64,000 bases of DNA, taken from the NCBI GenBank assembly GCA_022496805.1, contig CM040092.1:14650113-14714112 (forward strand), given 5' to 3'. Within the stretch, counting starts at the first letter, position 1. Each line of letters opens with the position of its first letter. Below the pieces are notes generated by a model. That model was given only the letters and a program-made list of their open reading frames with translations, did not search any database and had not been told where the DNA came from. The DNA comes from Pohlia nutans (Eukaryota; Streptophyta; Bryopsida; Bryales; Mniaceae). The translations under genes were made by a program, and so were the position numbers. Of this stretch, positions 1 to 11,469 are shown piece after piece.

Positions 1-190
1 TATGACGTACCTAAGTTTATTAATTAAATTTTAAATTTCCAAAATATGAGAAATCCTTTTACTTTGGCCCAACACTTATTTCCAACTTGTATAAATTATT
101 GGGCATTGAGGTGCCCAAGGTGCTACCAAGCTACGGTAGGAAACCGATTCAACTCTCTAGCAAACCGATGTGAATTATACCAATCCAAGT
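1..190. other. AT-rich stretch, nothing recognised
   Basis: No open frame, RNA gene or clear transposon end is visible here. It precedes the first group of TTAA-flanked repeats. Confidence 0.5.
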
Positions 191-193
191 TAA

Positions 194-586
194 ACCCCTC
201 CTAAGGGAATGTTTCAAAGGCAAACACCTTTGAGTCCATTGTCCAATGTTACAAATTTAATTACCAATATTTGACGAAAGTAATGTTATTCTTTTCATCA
301 AGTCCTTGGTTTTATTTCTTCTTGAATGAAGAATGCAATTCCAAAAAATAATACCAAATTTTAATTCTAAAATTATTAAATTGAATTTTTATGAAGTTCT
401 AAAGTTGATTGCTTCTATATTCATTAAATTAAGATCTAAAATAAGTTTTGGAAATTTGACTATATGGATGAATTTCAAACATCATGGTTTTCATTTTCTT
501 TGTTGGAATTAACTTCATCAAAATTATGGAAGTTGCATTTTATAATACATCTTAGTTTTGTTCTATACCCCTTGAGCTTCTAGGGG
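194..586. mobile_element. Probable TTAA-type MITE, right end only resolved
   Basis: The right end reads CTAGGGG followed by TTAA (587-590). The sequence before it (about 440-586) resembles the interior of the better-defined MITEs at 36.6, 40.4 and 53.1 kb: the phrase 'ctatatggat' and, near the end, 'gttgcattttataatacatc' recur. The left limit is uncertain. TTAA at 190-193 followed by ACCCCTCC is the best candidate but does not mirror the right end well. It would share the TTAA at 587-590 with the next element. Confidence 0.4.
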
Positions 587-590
587 TTAA

Positions 591-1170
591 TCCCTAAACG
601 TCCCAGGGTATCCCCAAAATTGACAGTTTGAGAAAAATCAATATAAAATGCTATTTAGAAGAATATTTTGGAATTGTTATACAAATGAAAGTTTTAGATG
701 TTGAATTTTAGGTTCCATCTGTACGGTTAGATTCACCAACGCCATCACTGATATTTTATAATAAAATTTCAAAGTTATAATTATAATTTCCTTCTAAACT
801 TGATTACAAACAAAATATTGATATTTTTTTAGGGAAATTTGTTGGAATGGATTTGAAATGAGATACTCTTGAAATGGTGATTTTTTGAAAATTTTGTGTC
901 ACTTCAATTTATGACCTCATTTTAGCAAGCTCACTTTTGAACTAAAGTCAATGCGATTTCGGCTTAGTCAACTGCTTGACATACTTCCACATTTGTAATC
1001 TTAAAAAAAATATGTACACTAGTAACACCAAATCCAACCGTTAAATAGGACAATAACTTTATAAAGTATTTTCAAAAAATTGAATGAGTTTCATCCATGA
1101 AGTAATGTGAGTGTAGTGTGAGTTGGAATCTGTTCATCATCCACAAACTGGACGCTGGGATGTTTAGGAG
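591..1170. mobile_element. piggyBac-like MITE (TTAA target duplication)
   Basis: A 580-bp non-coding element flanked by TTAA at 587-590 and 1171-1174. The left end is TCCCTAAACGTCCCAG; the right end read on the other strand is CTCCTAAACATCCCAG, so the terminal inverted repeats match at 14 of 16 positions. The right subterminal part contains CTGGACG. The left end resembles that of the large piggyBac at 21237 (CCCTTTAACGTCCCA). An interior stretch near 719 (cggttagattcac) is the reverse complement of one in the MITE at 40.4 kb. Inference: a deletion derivative moved by a piggyBac transposase. Confidence 0.75.
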
Positions 1171-1174
1171 TTAA

Positions 1175-3640
1175 TATTGATCCTTGTATGCTAGCAACAA
1201 ATTATCATAGATCCATTCATCCAATATTATTTAATTATGTGAGGGTTATGAGGGCTTTGATCCTATGTACAATATCTCTATTGAGACACTTTGTTAAAAA
1301 CAATCTCAAACTTAAAGTATCTAAGAGTTTAATCACGGCAATGCCTTTTGTAAAAATCTTGATTTGCATTTAATAAAGTTGTGTTAGAGCTATTGTCCTA
1401 AGCCATTACCTAAAATGACACTAACAAGATCTATGACCATGAGACCTATATAACTTTCTTGTATACCACTATAAAGCTCCAAGACCTACATTCGACCCAC
1501 ACCATGCCCCCCTTCATAATCTCAATACTAGATGATTGATTTATGCCCTAGGGAAGTCATTGTCATAAATTTAGATAACCATGAGAGAACAAAAATATCT
1601 TTTATTCATTTGAGATAATGTGTACAAATTGTTTGAAGTAATATAGGGCCTATTAAAGACCACATAAAGACTGTTCCATGAATATTCCTAGACTATAACA
1701 CGATATACACCTACATACAATAAATAGTTGAATATTCGAATTATTTCATAACCCTGCATTGAATACCTTGTGTTCGCTCATGTATCTCAAAATTCACACT
1801 AAGTGACTTCAATGAGATTTAGGCAATAATAACATTTGTTTTGTTAAAAGTGCAAGTACCATATAAAAAGTGCATATTCTGAAATTTTGTGTGTTTCAAG
1901 AAATCATAGTCCTATATTACCAATATCAAATGTACATAAATTTTAAAAACGTTCAAACAATATTTTTAATAACTATATGCATGTGCAGCATGAAACGAAC
2001 AATTTGATTTCATATTCATTTGCATATACTCCAATTCACGCATTCGATGAAACAGAATACACACAAGTTCATTTGATAATTGGTAAAAGATAAATTGCAA
2101 AATGGTCATTACACTTAAATCAGACGAGCACAATGAAGTGAACACAAAAAGTTCAATTTTGGCCCCTAAAAAGTGTTTTTTCAAGTGATTTGGTTTTTAT
2201 CATCTTGGTTCTATTTTAGATCTAGTTCTAATGAATATAAAAGCATTAACCTTTGAAAATTTGTATAAATTATCATTTTCACTTTTAGAGTTTCAAATTT
2301 AGCAAGCTTGGCTATAATTGGTTTATTTTACCATTGCAAAATTCAAAAAAGCAAAAGAAATGATGGAGTGAACATCATTACTTTCTCCAAATACAAAAAA
2401 ATTGTTAAGACAATATTGAAGTGATCCACTTTGATAAATTCTCTCAGGTGGAGTTTAATTTGGATTGACATAGTTCAAATTGCGTTCGAAAGCATACTTG
2501 ATGTAGTATTTTAAAATACTTTTACATAGAAAAGGAGTTATTTCTTTGGGCCAGGGCAACCCTTGAAAATGGGTAGCAACCAAAAATGGACTCCTGGGAG
2601 TTTAGAGGTAAACCCCACTCAAATCTTGAAAAATGAATTCAAAATTATTTTACCTTTTTAAAATAGAACTTCTAGTATAAAAGTCAAAATTCAAACTACT
2701 AAGAATCTTCATTTATCTATGAGACGCACTTAAATATAAGTTCATGCAAGCTTTAAAAAATAAATTTATAAAATCATTATAAAAACTACTATCCAAAAGC
2801 GTGTTTGGAAAAAAATAGTGTCTTAGGCCTTGAAAACCGAACCTTTTAGGCATTGCCTATCAAAAACTTGAGGGGATTCATTGCGTAGTACTAGTACCCC
2901 CTCATTAGTACAGAGGACAATGAACACTAAAGAGAACATTATGATGTGAATTCATTCTTGATCTTTTAAAATACCAAGAGAACCTACAATATACTATGAT
3001 TCTCTGCGATGCCATGAAAACCCTAAAGGTTGTATGGTTCTTGAGATAGAATCCCATTCCTATGATGCCTATACATATTAGGAACATAACTATATGCAAA
3101 AAAATATTCTTGAAAACTACATATGAAAACTTTTTTTGCAACTCAAACTAGAGGTGCTTGATTCAATCCGCCTTGTGCTGTTCTTTGTAATAACTTTGGT
3201 TGTGGCGACCGGTGCTGCTTGTTGCGGTGATTTGGGCTTCTTCATTTAGAAATTTTCATAAAGCCATTATAAAATACAACTCTCAGAGGAATAGTTTGAA
3301 TTTGAAACATAATCAAATGTTCTAAATTTTAAATTGTAGATTATATTTGTATGGATACATATTCCCATCAGTGGTCAAATTTTGTGCGAAAAGACGAGGT
3401 GCCAATTCAACTTTGGAAGACTTTGGAAGTTAGTGAAGAGAATATTTTGGTGTTGAATCCTCACTTTTTAGAAAATATTGCCACATAGGTATTAGATATG
3501 TTTATGAATTTGCCATATTTGAATGAAACAACCCATGTTTGGTTGAAAGCATGAATCATTTGGATGAAAACTCCACAAACACATAGAAAAAATATTTTTG
3601 GTCGCTACTCTAACTCCACTCCAAAATAGAATACCGTCAA
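1175..3640. other. AT-rich intergenic stretch without genes
   Basis: Only short chance frames occur here. A phrase at 2585-2612 (gggagtttagaggtaaac) resembles a decayed end of a TTAA-type MITE but has no partner. I see no gene. Confidence 0.5.
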
Positions 3641-4007
3641 CCTAGCTATATGGGAAATTTGAAAAGGGTATTTTACAACATTAGTAATGTTTAGTGGTGG
3701 CATTATAGTATTTGAGATGTCAAGTAGAAGTTGGTAGATGATGTGATGTGCGGTGGGTTTGTACGTGATGTGACATCACATCACATATCAACCCACATAA
3801 TGTGATGATATTACATCACACGACTTCCCATTGGGTTGGCACGTGTGCTAAACGCTGGCAAGACATGAAAATTTATTTGGCAATATGACCATGGAGAACA
3901 TGCGTGCTTGGGTGTGTACTATTGTGCATTATATAATAGATATCAATTCTAAAATGATCTTATCCATCTCACCTAGTCTTCTTTTGTTAATTTTCAAAAA
4001 GTCATTA

Positions 4008-4144
4008 CACTACTAGAAAATTCAACTGTTTTGTTGATTCGGTCACTTTTCTCTTGATTTGGTCGCATTTTTGTCCAAATCAACATAAAAGTGTCCCTCA
4101 TCAAGGTGACCAAATCAACAAAATAGTTGGATTTTCTAGTAGTG
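4008..4144. mobile_element. CACTA-type MITE, 137 bp, TTA target duplication
   Basis: The ends are CACTACTAGAAAATTCAAC and, on the other strand, CACTACTAGAAAATCCAAC; homology of the arms runs on for another dozen bases (TTTTGTTGATT). The 3-bp TTA at 4005-4007 is duplicated at 4145-4147, as expected for the CACTA (En/Spm) superfamily. A paralogous repeat at about 5205-5220 lacks the insert. There is no coding capacity, and it folds into an almost complete hairpin. Confidence 0.88.
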
Positions 4145-4238
4145 TTATAAATTACAACTTCAAGGAATAGTTTGAATATGTATGGGAAATATGGAAAAAG
4201 GGATGATATTAGCATTTGTGATGTCTCGCGGTGGCATT

Positions 4239-4910
4239 CATTAGAGAAAAAATGAACCCTTAAATGGGCCTTCAAGCTTTGACATTGGCACCTATTTCTT
4301 TAAGGCTAGATGGGGTAGGGCAAGGACCTCTTTCTGACAAGAAAGGGTTTGTATCTTGCGTGAATCAAGAACAATACATGTAGGTCTCATCAAGTTTAAT
4401 CAAATTTTCTACTCTAATTATACCAGAGACAAGTACAAAGTGGAAGCTCTGTAAACGATTTTTTTTTACTTTATGTCATGTCACTCATGTGGGAGAAATG
4501 AAACTGTTATGTCTTGTACCTCAGGCCCCTAGCTCCATGGCTCCTTTCAGTACATGCATTAATCACATTAGCCTAACTACAACAGATGGCATGACATAAG
4601 CTTCTGAGCCTGCTTGAAATATATTATTAAAAGTACATCTAACTTATTGACATCTCTAAAATATTCAGCCATTGTCAAAGCAGTTAATCCTACTCTCTTA
4701 CGAGCTCCAGGTGGATCATTCATTTGACCATAAACCAAAGCTACTTTTGATTCTAAAATATTTTCTTCACCCTTTGTCAGTCTTGATATCACATCTGAAG
4801 GGTGGGCGTAGATAGGGAATAGTGACTACAGAAGGACAATTTAAAAGCAATCAAGGGGTCTCATAACGAGAGTTTGGAGGGTCCATGTGAGGGTTCATTT
4901 TTCTGTAATG
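4239..4910. mobile_element. TIR transposon carrying a plastid atpB fragment
   Basis: The left end is CATTAGAGAAAAAATGAACC; the right end on the other strand is CATTACAGAAAAATGAACC. Similar termini occur at 30574-30864 and at about 29755-29795. The element interrupts a repeat unit that is continuous near 3700 and 5295 (ggcattatagtatttg). The target duplication is unclear, so the superfamily is unassigned. The interior contains a decayed piece of chloroplast atpB (4580-4780). Confidence 0.6.
4580..4780 (-). pseudogene. atpB: Plastid ATP synthase beta-subunit fragment (nuclear plastid DNA)
   Basis: The reverse strand encodes about 55 residues matching the catalytic beta subunit of chloroplast ATP synthase, including [30 protein letters not shown] and RDVN. 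The variant [10 protein letters not shown] is plastid-like rather than mitochondrial (LTGLTVAEHF). After DVLL the frame breaks, but remnants of QAGSE and of the following region continue to about 4575. It is far shorter than the roughly 490-residue protein, with no start and with indels, so it is non-functional. It most likely reached the nucleus as plastid DNA and now lies inside the TIR element at 4239-4910. Confidence 0.88.
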
Positions 4911-5639
4911 CTAGTATTTGTGATGTGTAGTGGAAGTTGGTACATGATATGATGTGCAATGGGTTTGTACGTGATGGCTGTGACATCACATGACGTAGCA
5001 ATCTACATAGTGTGATAATATTACATCACATGACTTCCCACTAGGTTGGCAAGTGTGCTAAACACTAGCAAGACATGAAAATTTATTTGGCAAAATGACC
5101 ATGGAGAACATGTGTGCATTTGTGTGTACTATTGTGCATTATATAATATATATCAACTCTAAAATGAACTTACCCATCTCTTTCTTTGTAATTTTTCTGT
5201 AAGTCATTATATAATACAACATCAACGAATAGTTTGAATATATGAGAAATATGAAAAAGGGATGATTTAAGTATTTGTGATGTTTAGTGGTAGCATTATA
5301 GTATTTGTGATGTGTAGTGGAAACTGGTACGTGATGTGATGTGTAGTGGAAGTTGGTACGTGATGTGATGTGCGGTGGGTTTGTATGTGATGAGACATCA
5401 CATCACGTACCAACCCACATAATGTGTTAGCATTACATCACATGTGTCCCCACTAGGTTGGTATGTGTGCACGGTTCTATCAAAACAAGACAATTTCTTT
5501 GCCAAAACGATCATGGAGAATATGTGTGCCTCTGTGTGTACTATTGTGCATTATATAATGGATATTAATTCTAAAATGATCTTACCCAACTCTTCTTTTT
5601 ATAAATTTTCAAAAGGTCATTAGAAAATACAACTACTTC

Positions 5640-6245
5640 GACGCAAAACGCCACAGAGAAACGGTAGACTGTAGATCTCCGTACTTCTGGTGCACGTCTT
5701 GTTTGCAGCAAATTGTCTATAAAGAGAGGTGATTGTCACAGCAAACGTGATGTCATAATTCACAATGAACATATGCACAGTGCCCTCCATCTCTTGTCCA
5801 ACATTATCACTCCGCTTCCGTTTTCAAAAGCTCACACTGCCGTGATCCGTGTTGTCGGTTAGCTCTTTACTTGGTATACATTGTTGCTCCTACAATGCGC
5901 ACTATTGTCGGTCATTTTTGTTTATCAAGAATTGTCACCGCAGCATTTTCAAGCCTTTTTCAACCGCAACATCGCCATTTGCCTTTAGCCCTAAGAACAT
6001 AGTTGTTTGTCATGACGGCTTGACGTTTCTTGTGACTCAAAGCACCTTTTGCCAAAGCAACATCAAAAGAGAACGTAAGCTAAGGCAATTGGAAGGAGGA
6101 CGTGAGTTGAACAATGAGGATTGGGATTGAAAGAGGGAGCGCATGATCATAGTGACTTTGACATTGTAGGCACCCAATGGCCAGTCACCACGAGAGTCAC
6201 CATCAGATCTCAATGCCACCAAGGGATGTGTAATCTTATGTAATA
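5640..6245. other. Less AT-rich orphan segment, unidentified
   Basis: Base composition is more balanced than the surroundings, and open frames of 93 codons (5849-6130, +) and 61 codons (6037-6222, -) overlap. Neither translation is recognisable. It could be a captured gene fragment or the remains of an exon-rich region. Confidence 0.3.
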
Positions 6246-6504
6246 AACCTTGTTTAAAATCTGTTTGTAGTTTACTGTAACTGGTACAAAATCAAGATAG
6301 AATCCAATTTTTTAAGGTAGGTTTTGAATGCCCATACTCTACATCTGCCTTCATTTTAATGAAAGCGTCATCATCCTACTCCTTTTTTTTATGATGTTTC
6401 TATATAGAGCACCAACTTCATATTACCATAGTCTAAGTGGGCCCCCAACCAAAACAATATAGAGCAGGTTTTGTCCCAATTCGTCCTTAAAGACGGAATC
6501 TTTA

Positions 6505-7330
6505 TAGTCCGGGTTTAAAAAAAGCCAAGGCTTAGTGGGGAGGTAAAGGTTCTCTTTATTTGTGCCCAAATACAAGTAATCAATTAAAAATAATAATTAT
6601 AAGAAGAACTTTGGTGGAGCTTGCAAAATAAGTCTCTACCAAAGTGCACTCAATATTGGCTCTTTACAAAGCATAGATGCTTGAAGTTGACCTTCAATGG
6701 GTTCTATAAGGGCTAAGACAACTTGGTAGCTCCCTCTCAAGAGCTCAACAGACGGAAAGTGATTTAATGGAACTTGATTAGATGGATGAAGAGGCAAATG
6801 TCACTTGGGATGACAACTTTATTTTGGATGTGTATATGTCGATGTTGCGTGGAGTCGAGGTGAGTGGCTAGTCCTTTGCCTCGGGTGTAAGGAAATGAGA
6901 CCTATAAAATCTAGCATTTCTTGAAGAAGAGGCTTCAACCATGATTTTAGACGGAGCTAGCTAACTAGGGACCGAGGTGAGTAGGCAGGAAATGATTTTG
7001 TTGTTGCAGAATATTCAAACAAATAATAAGATATCTATGGATGTTATTTATCAAGCTATATTTCAAAAAGTCATTCCTGAGATCTTAAACTCCAAGATGC
7101 CAAGGTCATGTGCCGAGGCTAGTAAAATTTTGAGGTGACTTACGTAAGATTTTAGGTGAATTAAGTAAAATTAAGAGATTTATGATGCTTGCTTTTGTGA
7201 TCAAACATTGTATAATAGGCCCATAAAGCAAAGTTGGACTTATTGCTCAAGATGCAAGAAAACACGGATTTCAAACACACATATTAAAAGTAAGAGGGCC
7301 CCATGGAAGCTGAGCATAATTCATCCATCT
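6505..7330 (+). pseudogene. Decayed copy of an unknown repeat ORF
   Basis: This stretch is a broken paralogue of 18540-19310. Translation gives pieces such as EANVTWDD, YMSMLRG, SFASGVRK and, further on, QAIFQK with ILNSKMPR, interrupted by stop codons. The protein family is not recognised. Because two copies lie in repeat-rich DNA, it is probably part of a transposable element. Confidence 0.5.
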
Positions 7331-7334
7331 TATT

Positions 7335-8210
7335 TTGCAACGATGATTGTGTACTTGAATTGATTAGCAGCTAAAACCATTAAGCTACGTGATGTCTTAT
7401 TGAATGGACAAAGTACTCATGAATAATATATTTTCGTTTTTGCACACAATGTGGTATTTTAGTCCTACTCCAAGGCTTCTTGCATATTACCGCAATTAAA
7501 TGCTTTCGCAATTGATGGTTTGGCACAAAGGTATCTGTACATAGTGAAGACAAAGTTCTGAGAATAGCATCAAATAGCCGAGCATGGAAATCTACAAAAT
7601 AAAAGTATGACCAAATGATCAAGGGATACTTGCATTGTTTGGTTACAATTGAGTACACATGGCTTGAGTCTCAATAGTTACAACTCAGCCAACCATTCTA
7701 CTTGGCCAATTACCTTTGAATTCTTGAACTTCAATCCAAAACTTGCCACTTGCAAGGGCCATATTCTGTTGTCATCAGTTGTACCAAGCAAGAATCTAAT
7801 TCTGCTTAACCCTTTTTATCCACATGTCTAATTTGCAAATCCAGATTTTGTATGTTAGAACTAAATGTTTTGGGCTTAAGTTCATTAGTGTATTAGGCCA
7901 CACTATCTATATCTATATATATAGTTTGGTATGTAGTGTTATAAAATCAAAACTTACTCTATCATAAAATTCCCCTAATGTGTACATACAATGTGGAGAC
8001 TACATTAGAGTAACTTCAAAGTGACAAGACTATATGTTACTTATCATCGGTTGTAATGTATAGGAAAGAGAAAGCCGAAAAGGTGAAGAATATGAACACA
8101 AATGGTGAACCAATCATTGATGAATTACTGACACTTTTGCAATAGAAAATATTTGTCATAATTACATCCTATCAAATGATTTTAGTAATGATTATTAATT
8201 ACAGTTCTAG
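7335..8210. other. AT-rich stretch, no gene seen
   Basis: Only short unrelated frames on both strands and a small (TA) run near 7908-7923. I see nothing that can be named. Confidence 0.45.
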
Positions 8211-8214
8211 TGAG

Positions 8215-9640
8215 ACAATTTAAAGCCTATTTTTAAGACCATGTCTTCATTGTATACATATGTTAGGGTTTTGTTACTTTAATTTACTTTGAAATGCATA
8301 CATACATTAGGCTTTATACATATTTCTTAATGAAAGATAATCCGTTTATAGGGGTACTAATTAGGAGCTGAAGCACGCACATTATTTTTCAGTTTTACAC
8401 TGAGTGCACCCCGGGCATTAACTCTACAACCATATTCCCAAATGAATTTTTTGGGAAAAATGAACCATTACATATAAAAAGAAGAACCATACATAGAGAC
8501 ACTTTAAGCCCTTCTTTATTCATTCCATTCCTAGAAACCCTTAACAGATGGTTACAAACAAACATTTTAAGGTACATCTTGAAACTGTCAATACTATAAG
8601 AAAGCTCAGCAATAGAATTACGCCCATCATATAGCTGTAATGACTACCAAATCAAATCCCTACTACCCCAATTAAACAAAGTACATAGATTTAATACATG
8701 GAACTCATTAATCGATAAGTAATATAACCGGTTGTGGAAATAATTTACACCTACCACAAATCACATTCAAAGCCTTCATACAAGCACACAACATCACCTA
8801 CCAAAACCAGCCTCTCTCTGTACTAACTTAAAATGAATCATACAAATACCTTGGTGAACAATTAGAACCACCACTTTTAAAAATGGAACCTACAACAAGA
8901 GAAATTCACCAAACATCTAATAAAACAAAGCCAAGAGGTACAAAAATTCCTAGCTGCATAACGAAAAAAATTATAAATAGTAAATACAATCTTTAGATCG
9001 AGCATTGCATACAACTGCCACGGAGTCCCATATTCCTTAATCGGAATTAAAAATCTAAAAAGACTCATAATATTAAGACTTTCCAAAATCAAAGGTAAAC
9101 TCCCCCGAGGCACACTGGACCTTGCAACACAATTACCAAATTGCCTATTCACCATTGAAGCCTTCCCATTCACAAATGATTACATAAAATGCATCGGTGA
9201 ACAATTAAGAGATGCATGCACTTAGTTGTTTAAGTCAATGATGAATGAAGTCTTCAATGCCCTTCAAATGCAATTTGGCCCTTGAAAATGTACCTCTCTC
9301 AAATCATCTTTTTAAAAGAAATTCCCAAAGTCAAAATGAAGGCGGCATTTGAGAGGTTCATTGACTCGACCTAATTTACCATTTCATTCAAACACTCTTC
9401 ATTTGAAAATATGAATAAATACATCACTGTAGAAATATTCCTTAAGGTGGGAATGACTCGTGACAGGCCTTAACTGATTTGTGTACGAAGGCCAATTTTG
9501 TTAACTTTGTAGTTTCTTCAATGCTGAAATACTTTGAATAAAGAGAGAATGCAACCCTAAGTCTCATGATAACAAGCTAAATCATACTCGTACTCTTGTG
9601 TATAGTTCTATTGCACTCTTATGGCGGTCATGGCTGTCCA
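8215..9640. repeat. Long repeat family A, copy 1
   Basis: This unit recurs at about 15760-17345 and 29795-31480. Shared phrases include tgtatacatatgttagggtt near the left, agaattacgcccatcat in the middle, and taagagatgcatgcacttag near the right. No coding frame is shared between copies. The other two copies are followed by a (TA)n run and further shared sequence; this one is not. Confidence 0.8.
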
Positions 9641-9779
9641 CTACACATCACGTTGTGATATCAAGATGTCAGTCAAAAAGTTAGGATTCAAACCCCACGT
9701 CCGTTAGGATAGAATATTCTCACATTTATTCAAAATCAAGGGTAAAGAGTTACCACAGTGAACAGACTGGATGAAAAGA

Positions 9780-10300
9780 GACTCAATTTGGATGGACGTA
9801 TAATCTGTCAAGTGGACGGTCTAGTCGATGAACGGGCCGTTTGCAGTGATGGACTAGCCGTCGAATGGACGGAAAGGCTGTTGCCAAGGAACTGATAGAC
9901 TGTCTAGTGGACGGTCTGGCCATCCTTAACTGACGGACTAGCCGTCGCCAATATGCTCTTCTTTTCGGTGAGCTCCAAAAGAGAATAGCAACAGACAATT
10001 CTAACAAATCGTCACATACATGCACTTATGAGCACCGAAAGGAAAAAATTGTAATACACTCACGGGAGACTTTGCTCGCTTTGGCACGCGACTCCATGGT
10101 GACCAATGGCACGCGGATGCGGGCAAAGTCTCCCGTGAGTGTATTAGATGTTCCCGGAGTACAACACTTGTTAACAAGCTCTTCGATGCGTCGCAGCAAG
10201 GTCGCAAGCTCAACGGCAAGGCTTAGAAGATTCGAGCAGCGTCGTCACCATGGAGTCGGGTGCCAAAGCAGGCAAAGTCCCTCTTGAGTAATAACTTATC
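9780..10300. repeat. GC-rich block with inverted repeats
   Basis: GC-rich relative to its surroundings, with near-tandem phrases such as gactagccgtcg and gtggacggtct. Bases 10053-10075 and 10123-10145 form a perfect 23-bp inverted repeat around a 47-base loop. Its core, GCAAAGTCTCCCGTGAGT, recurs at 11069 and 11288, with variants near 10270 and 10812. Bases 9961-10076 are a diverged inverted copy of about 11288-11385. No protein is recognisable. Confidence 0.6.
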
Positions 10301-10635
10301 TTCCCTTAATCCCTTTTGGTGCTTACGAGTTTGACATGTATTACCATGGTGTAGGAAAAGATCTAAATCAGTTAGAAACACGATTGATTTTAATTTACTC
10401 TAATGCTTTTCATTGTGATTGACACCTTTATGAAAGCCATTGTTATTAATTCAAAATTTCACTGCATTTTATGAAAGATCATGATTTGTAGTACACACAT
10501 GGCATCATCAACTAAAAATACAAAACACTTGAATTCTTATCTTATTTATAGTGGCAGAATTGAGTGTGACAAGTGAAGCATGATTCCACGGTCATAAGCC
10601 CAAACGATTAAGGGTTAAAAGCAGCCAGTACCAAC

Positions 10636-11469
10636 ATGGTGCTTGCACAATGGAGGCACCGGAAGACAAACTTAGGCAAGTATCTATATATCCAAGTATA
10701 CGATCTATGTACAAGACGATATATAGAACCAAACTGCAACGCTAACTGCAGTTCATGTATCTGCACAAGGGCCGTTAGGTGTTGCAGCGCGTTCGTCACA
10801 ATGGAGTGGGCAGGCAAAGTCTCCCGTCGAGCTTGCCAAAGTATTCAGAGCGCGAAGAGCATCTCACCTGCGCCGCATGGAGGCTTTAAGTGGGACCATC
10901 GGTGCGGCGCCCGCCAACATCAACTGATCATCAACGATAATGGTCGGTGCGGTTCCGAGTGGAGGCTTCCAATCGCACGCCAACGCGTTGCTCACCCGGT
11001 TGCCGATGCTACCGAAGAAGGGCGTCCAGTGTCCACACGGCGTCACCCCCAACGTCGCGCTGCTGGCAAAGTCTCCCGTGAGTATTACTATTTCTTCGCA
11101 GTGGCTTTAAGTGGGACCATCAGTGCGGCGCCCGCCAACATCAACCGATCGTCGACGATGACGGTCGGTGCGGTTCCGAGTGGAGGCTTCCAATCGCACG
11201 CCAACGCGTTGTTCACCCGGTTGCCGATGCTACCGAAGCAGGGCGTCCAATGTCCACACGGCGTCACCCCCAACGTCGCGCTGCTGGCAAAGTCTCCCGT
11301 GAGTATTACTATTTCTACCCTTTCGGTGCTCACAAGTGCATTTACTGTCCGTTGCTATTCTCTTTTGGAGCTCTCGGAAGAGAATAACTTATTGGATGTT
11401 TGGCTTGATTTTGTTAGCAAGACCAAGAAGCTCATTTCAGTCAACAGCAATGGAGAGTTGTCCCTCTAG
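10636..11469 (+). CDS. Open frame across GC-rich cargo, product unknown
   Basis: A 277-codon frame runs through the cargo of the foldback element. Part of its length comes from the 221-bp tandem duplication; because 221 is not a multiple of three, the two copies are read in different frames and the peptide does not repeat. That argues the frame is open by chance in GC-rich DNA rather than selected. No family is recognised. Confidence 0.2.
   Translation: MVLAQWRHRKTNLGKYLYIQVYDLCTRRYIEPNCNANCSSCICTRAVRCCSAFVTMEWAGKVSRRACQSIQSAKSISPAPHGGFKWDHRCGARQHQLIINDNGRCGSEWRLPIARQRVAHPVADATEEGRPVSTRRHPQRRAAGKVSREYYYFFAVALSGTISAAPANINRSSTMTVGAVPSGGFQSHANALFTRLPMLPKQGVQCPHGVTPNVALLAKSPVSITISTLSVLTSAFTVRCYSLLELSEENNLLDVWLDFVSKTKKLISVNSNGELSL
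10882..11318. repeat. 221-bp tandem duplication
   Basis: The segment starting GGCTTTAAGTGGGACCATC at 10882 is repeated from 11103 with only scattered substitutions. Both copies end with GCAAAGTCTCCCGTGAGT followed by attactatttct. The duplication lies wholly inside the GC-rich cargo of the foldback element. Confidence 0.9.

Larger units (their letters stand above)
3660..5630. repeat. Three copies of a repeat rich in GTGATGTGACATCAC palindromes
   Basis: A unit of about 350 bp recurs at about 3690-4007 (continuing 4145-4238), 4911-5220 and 5275-5630. Each has a block alternating gatgtgatgtg with its reverse complement (for example 3764-3783), then acatgaaaatttatttggc, then a stretch ending near gtcattataaaatacaac. 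The first copy is interrupted by a CACTA-like MITE at 4008, and a larger TIR element sits between copies at 4239-4910. The uninterrupted copies show the empty sites. Confidence 0.75.

Noticed and set aside
190..586. Fully bounded TTAA element at 194-586
   Set aside because: The left end does not mirror the right end, so only the right terminus is claimed.
4580..4780. Mitochondrial ATP synthase beta gene
   Set aside because: Residues [14 protein letters not shown] are plastid-type, not mitochondrial, and the frame is truncated.
3690..5630. CRISPR-like array of palindromic repeats
   Set aside because: The repeats are long, irregular and part of dispersed nuclear repeat units; there are no uniform spacers, and the genome is a plant's.
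10636..11469. 277-codon open frame as a real gene
   Set aside because: It lies in GC-rich DNA with a 221-bp duplication read in two different frames, and the antisense strand is equally open. Listed only at low confidence.
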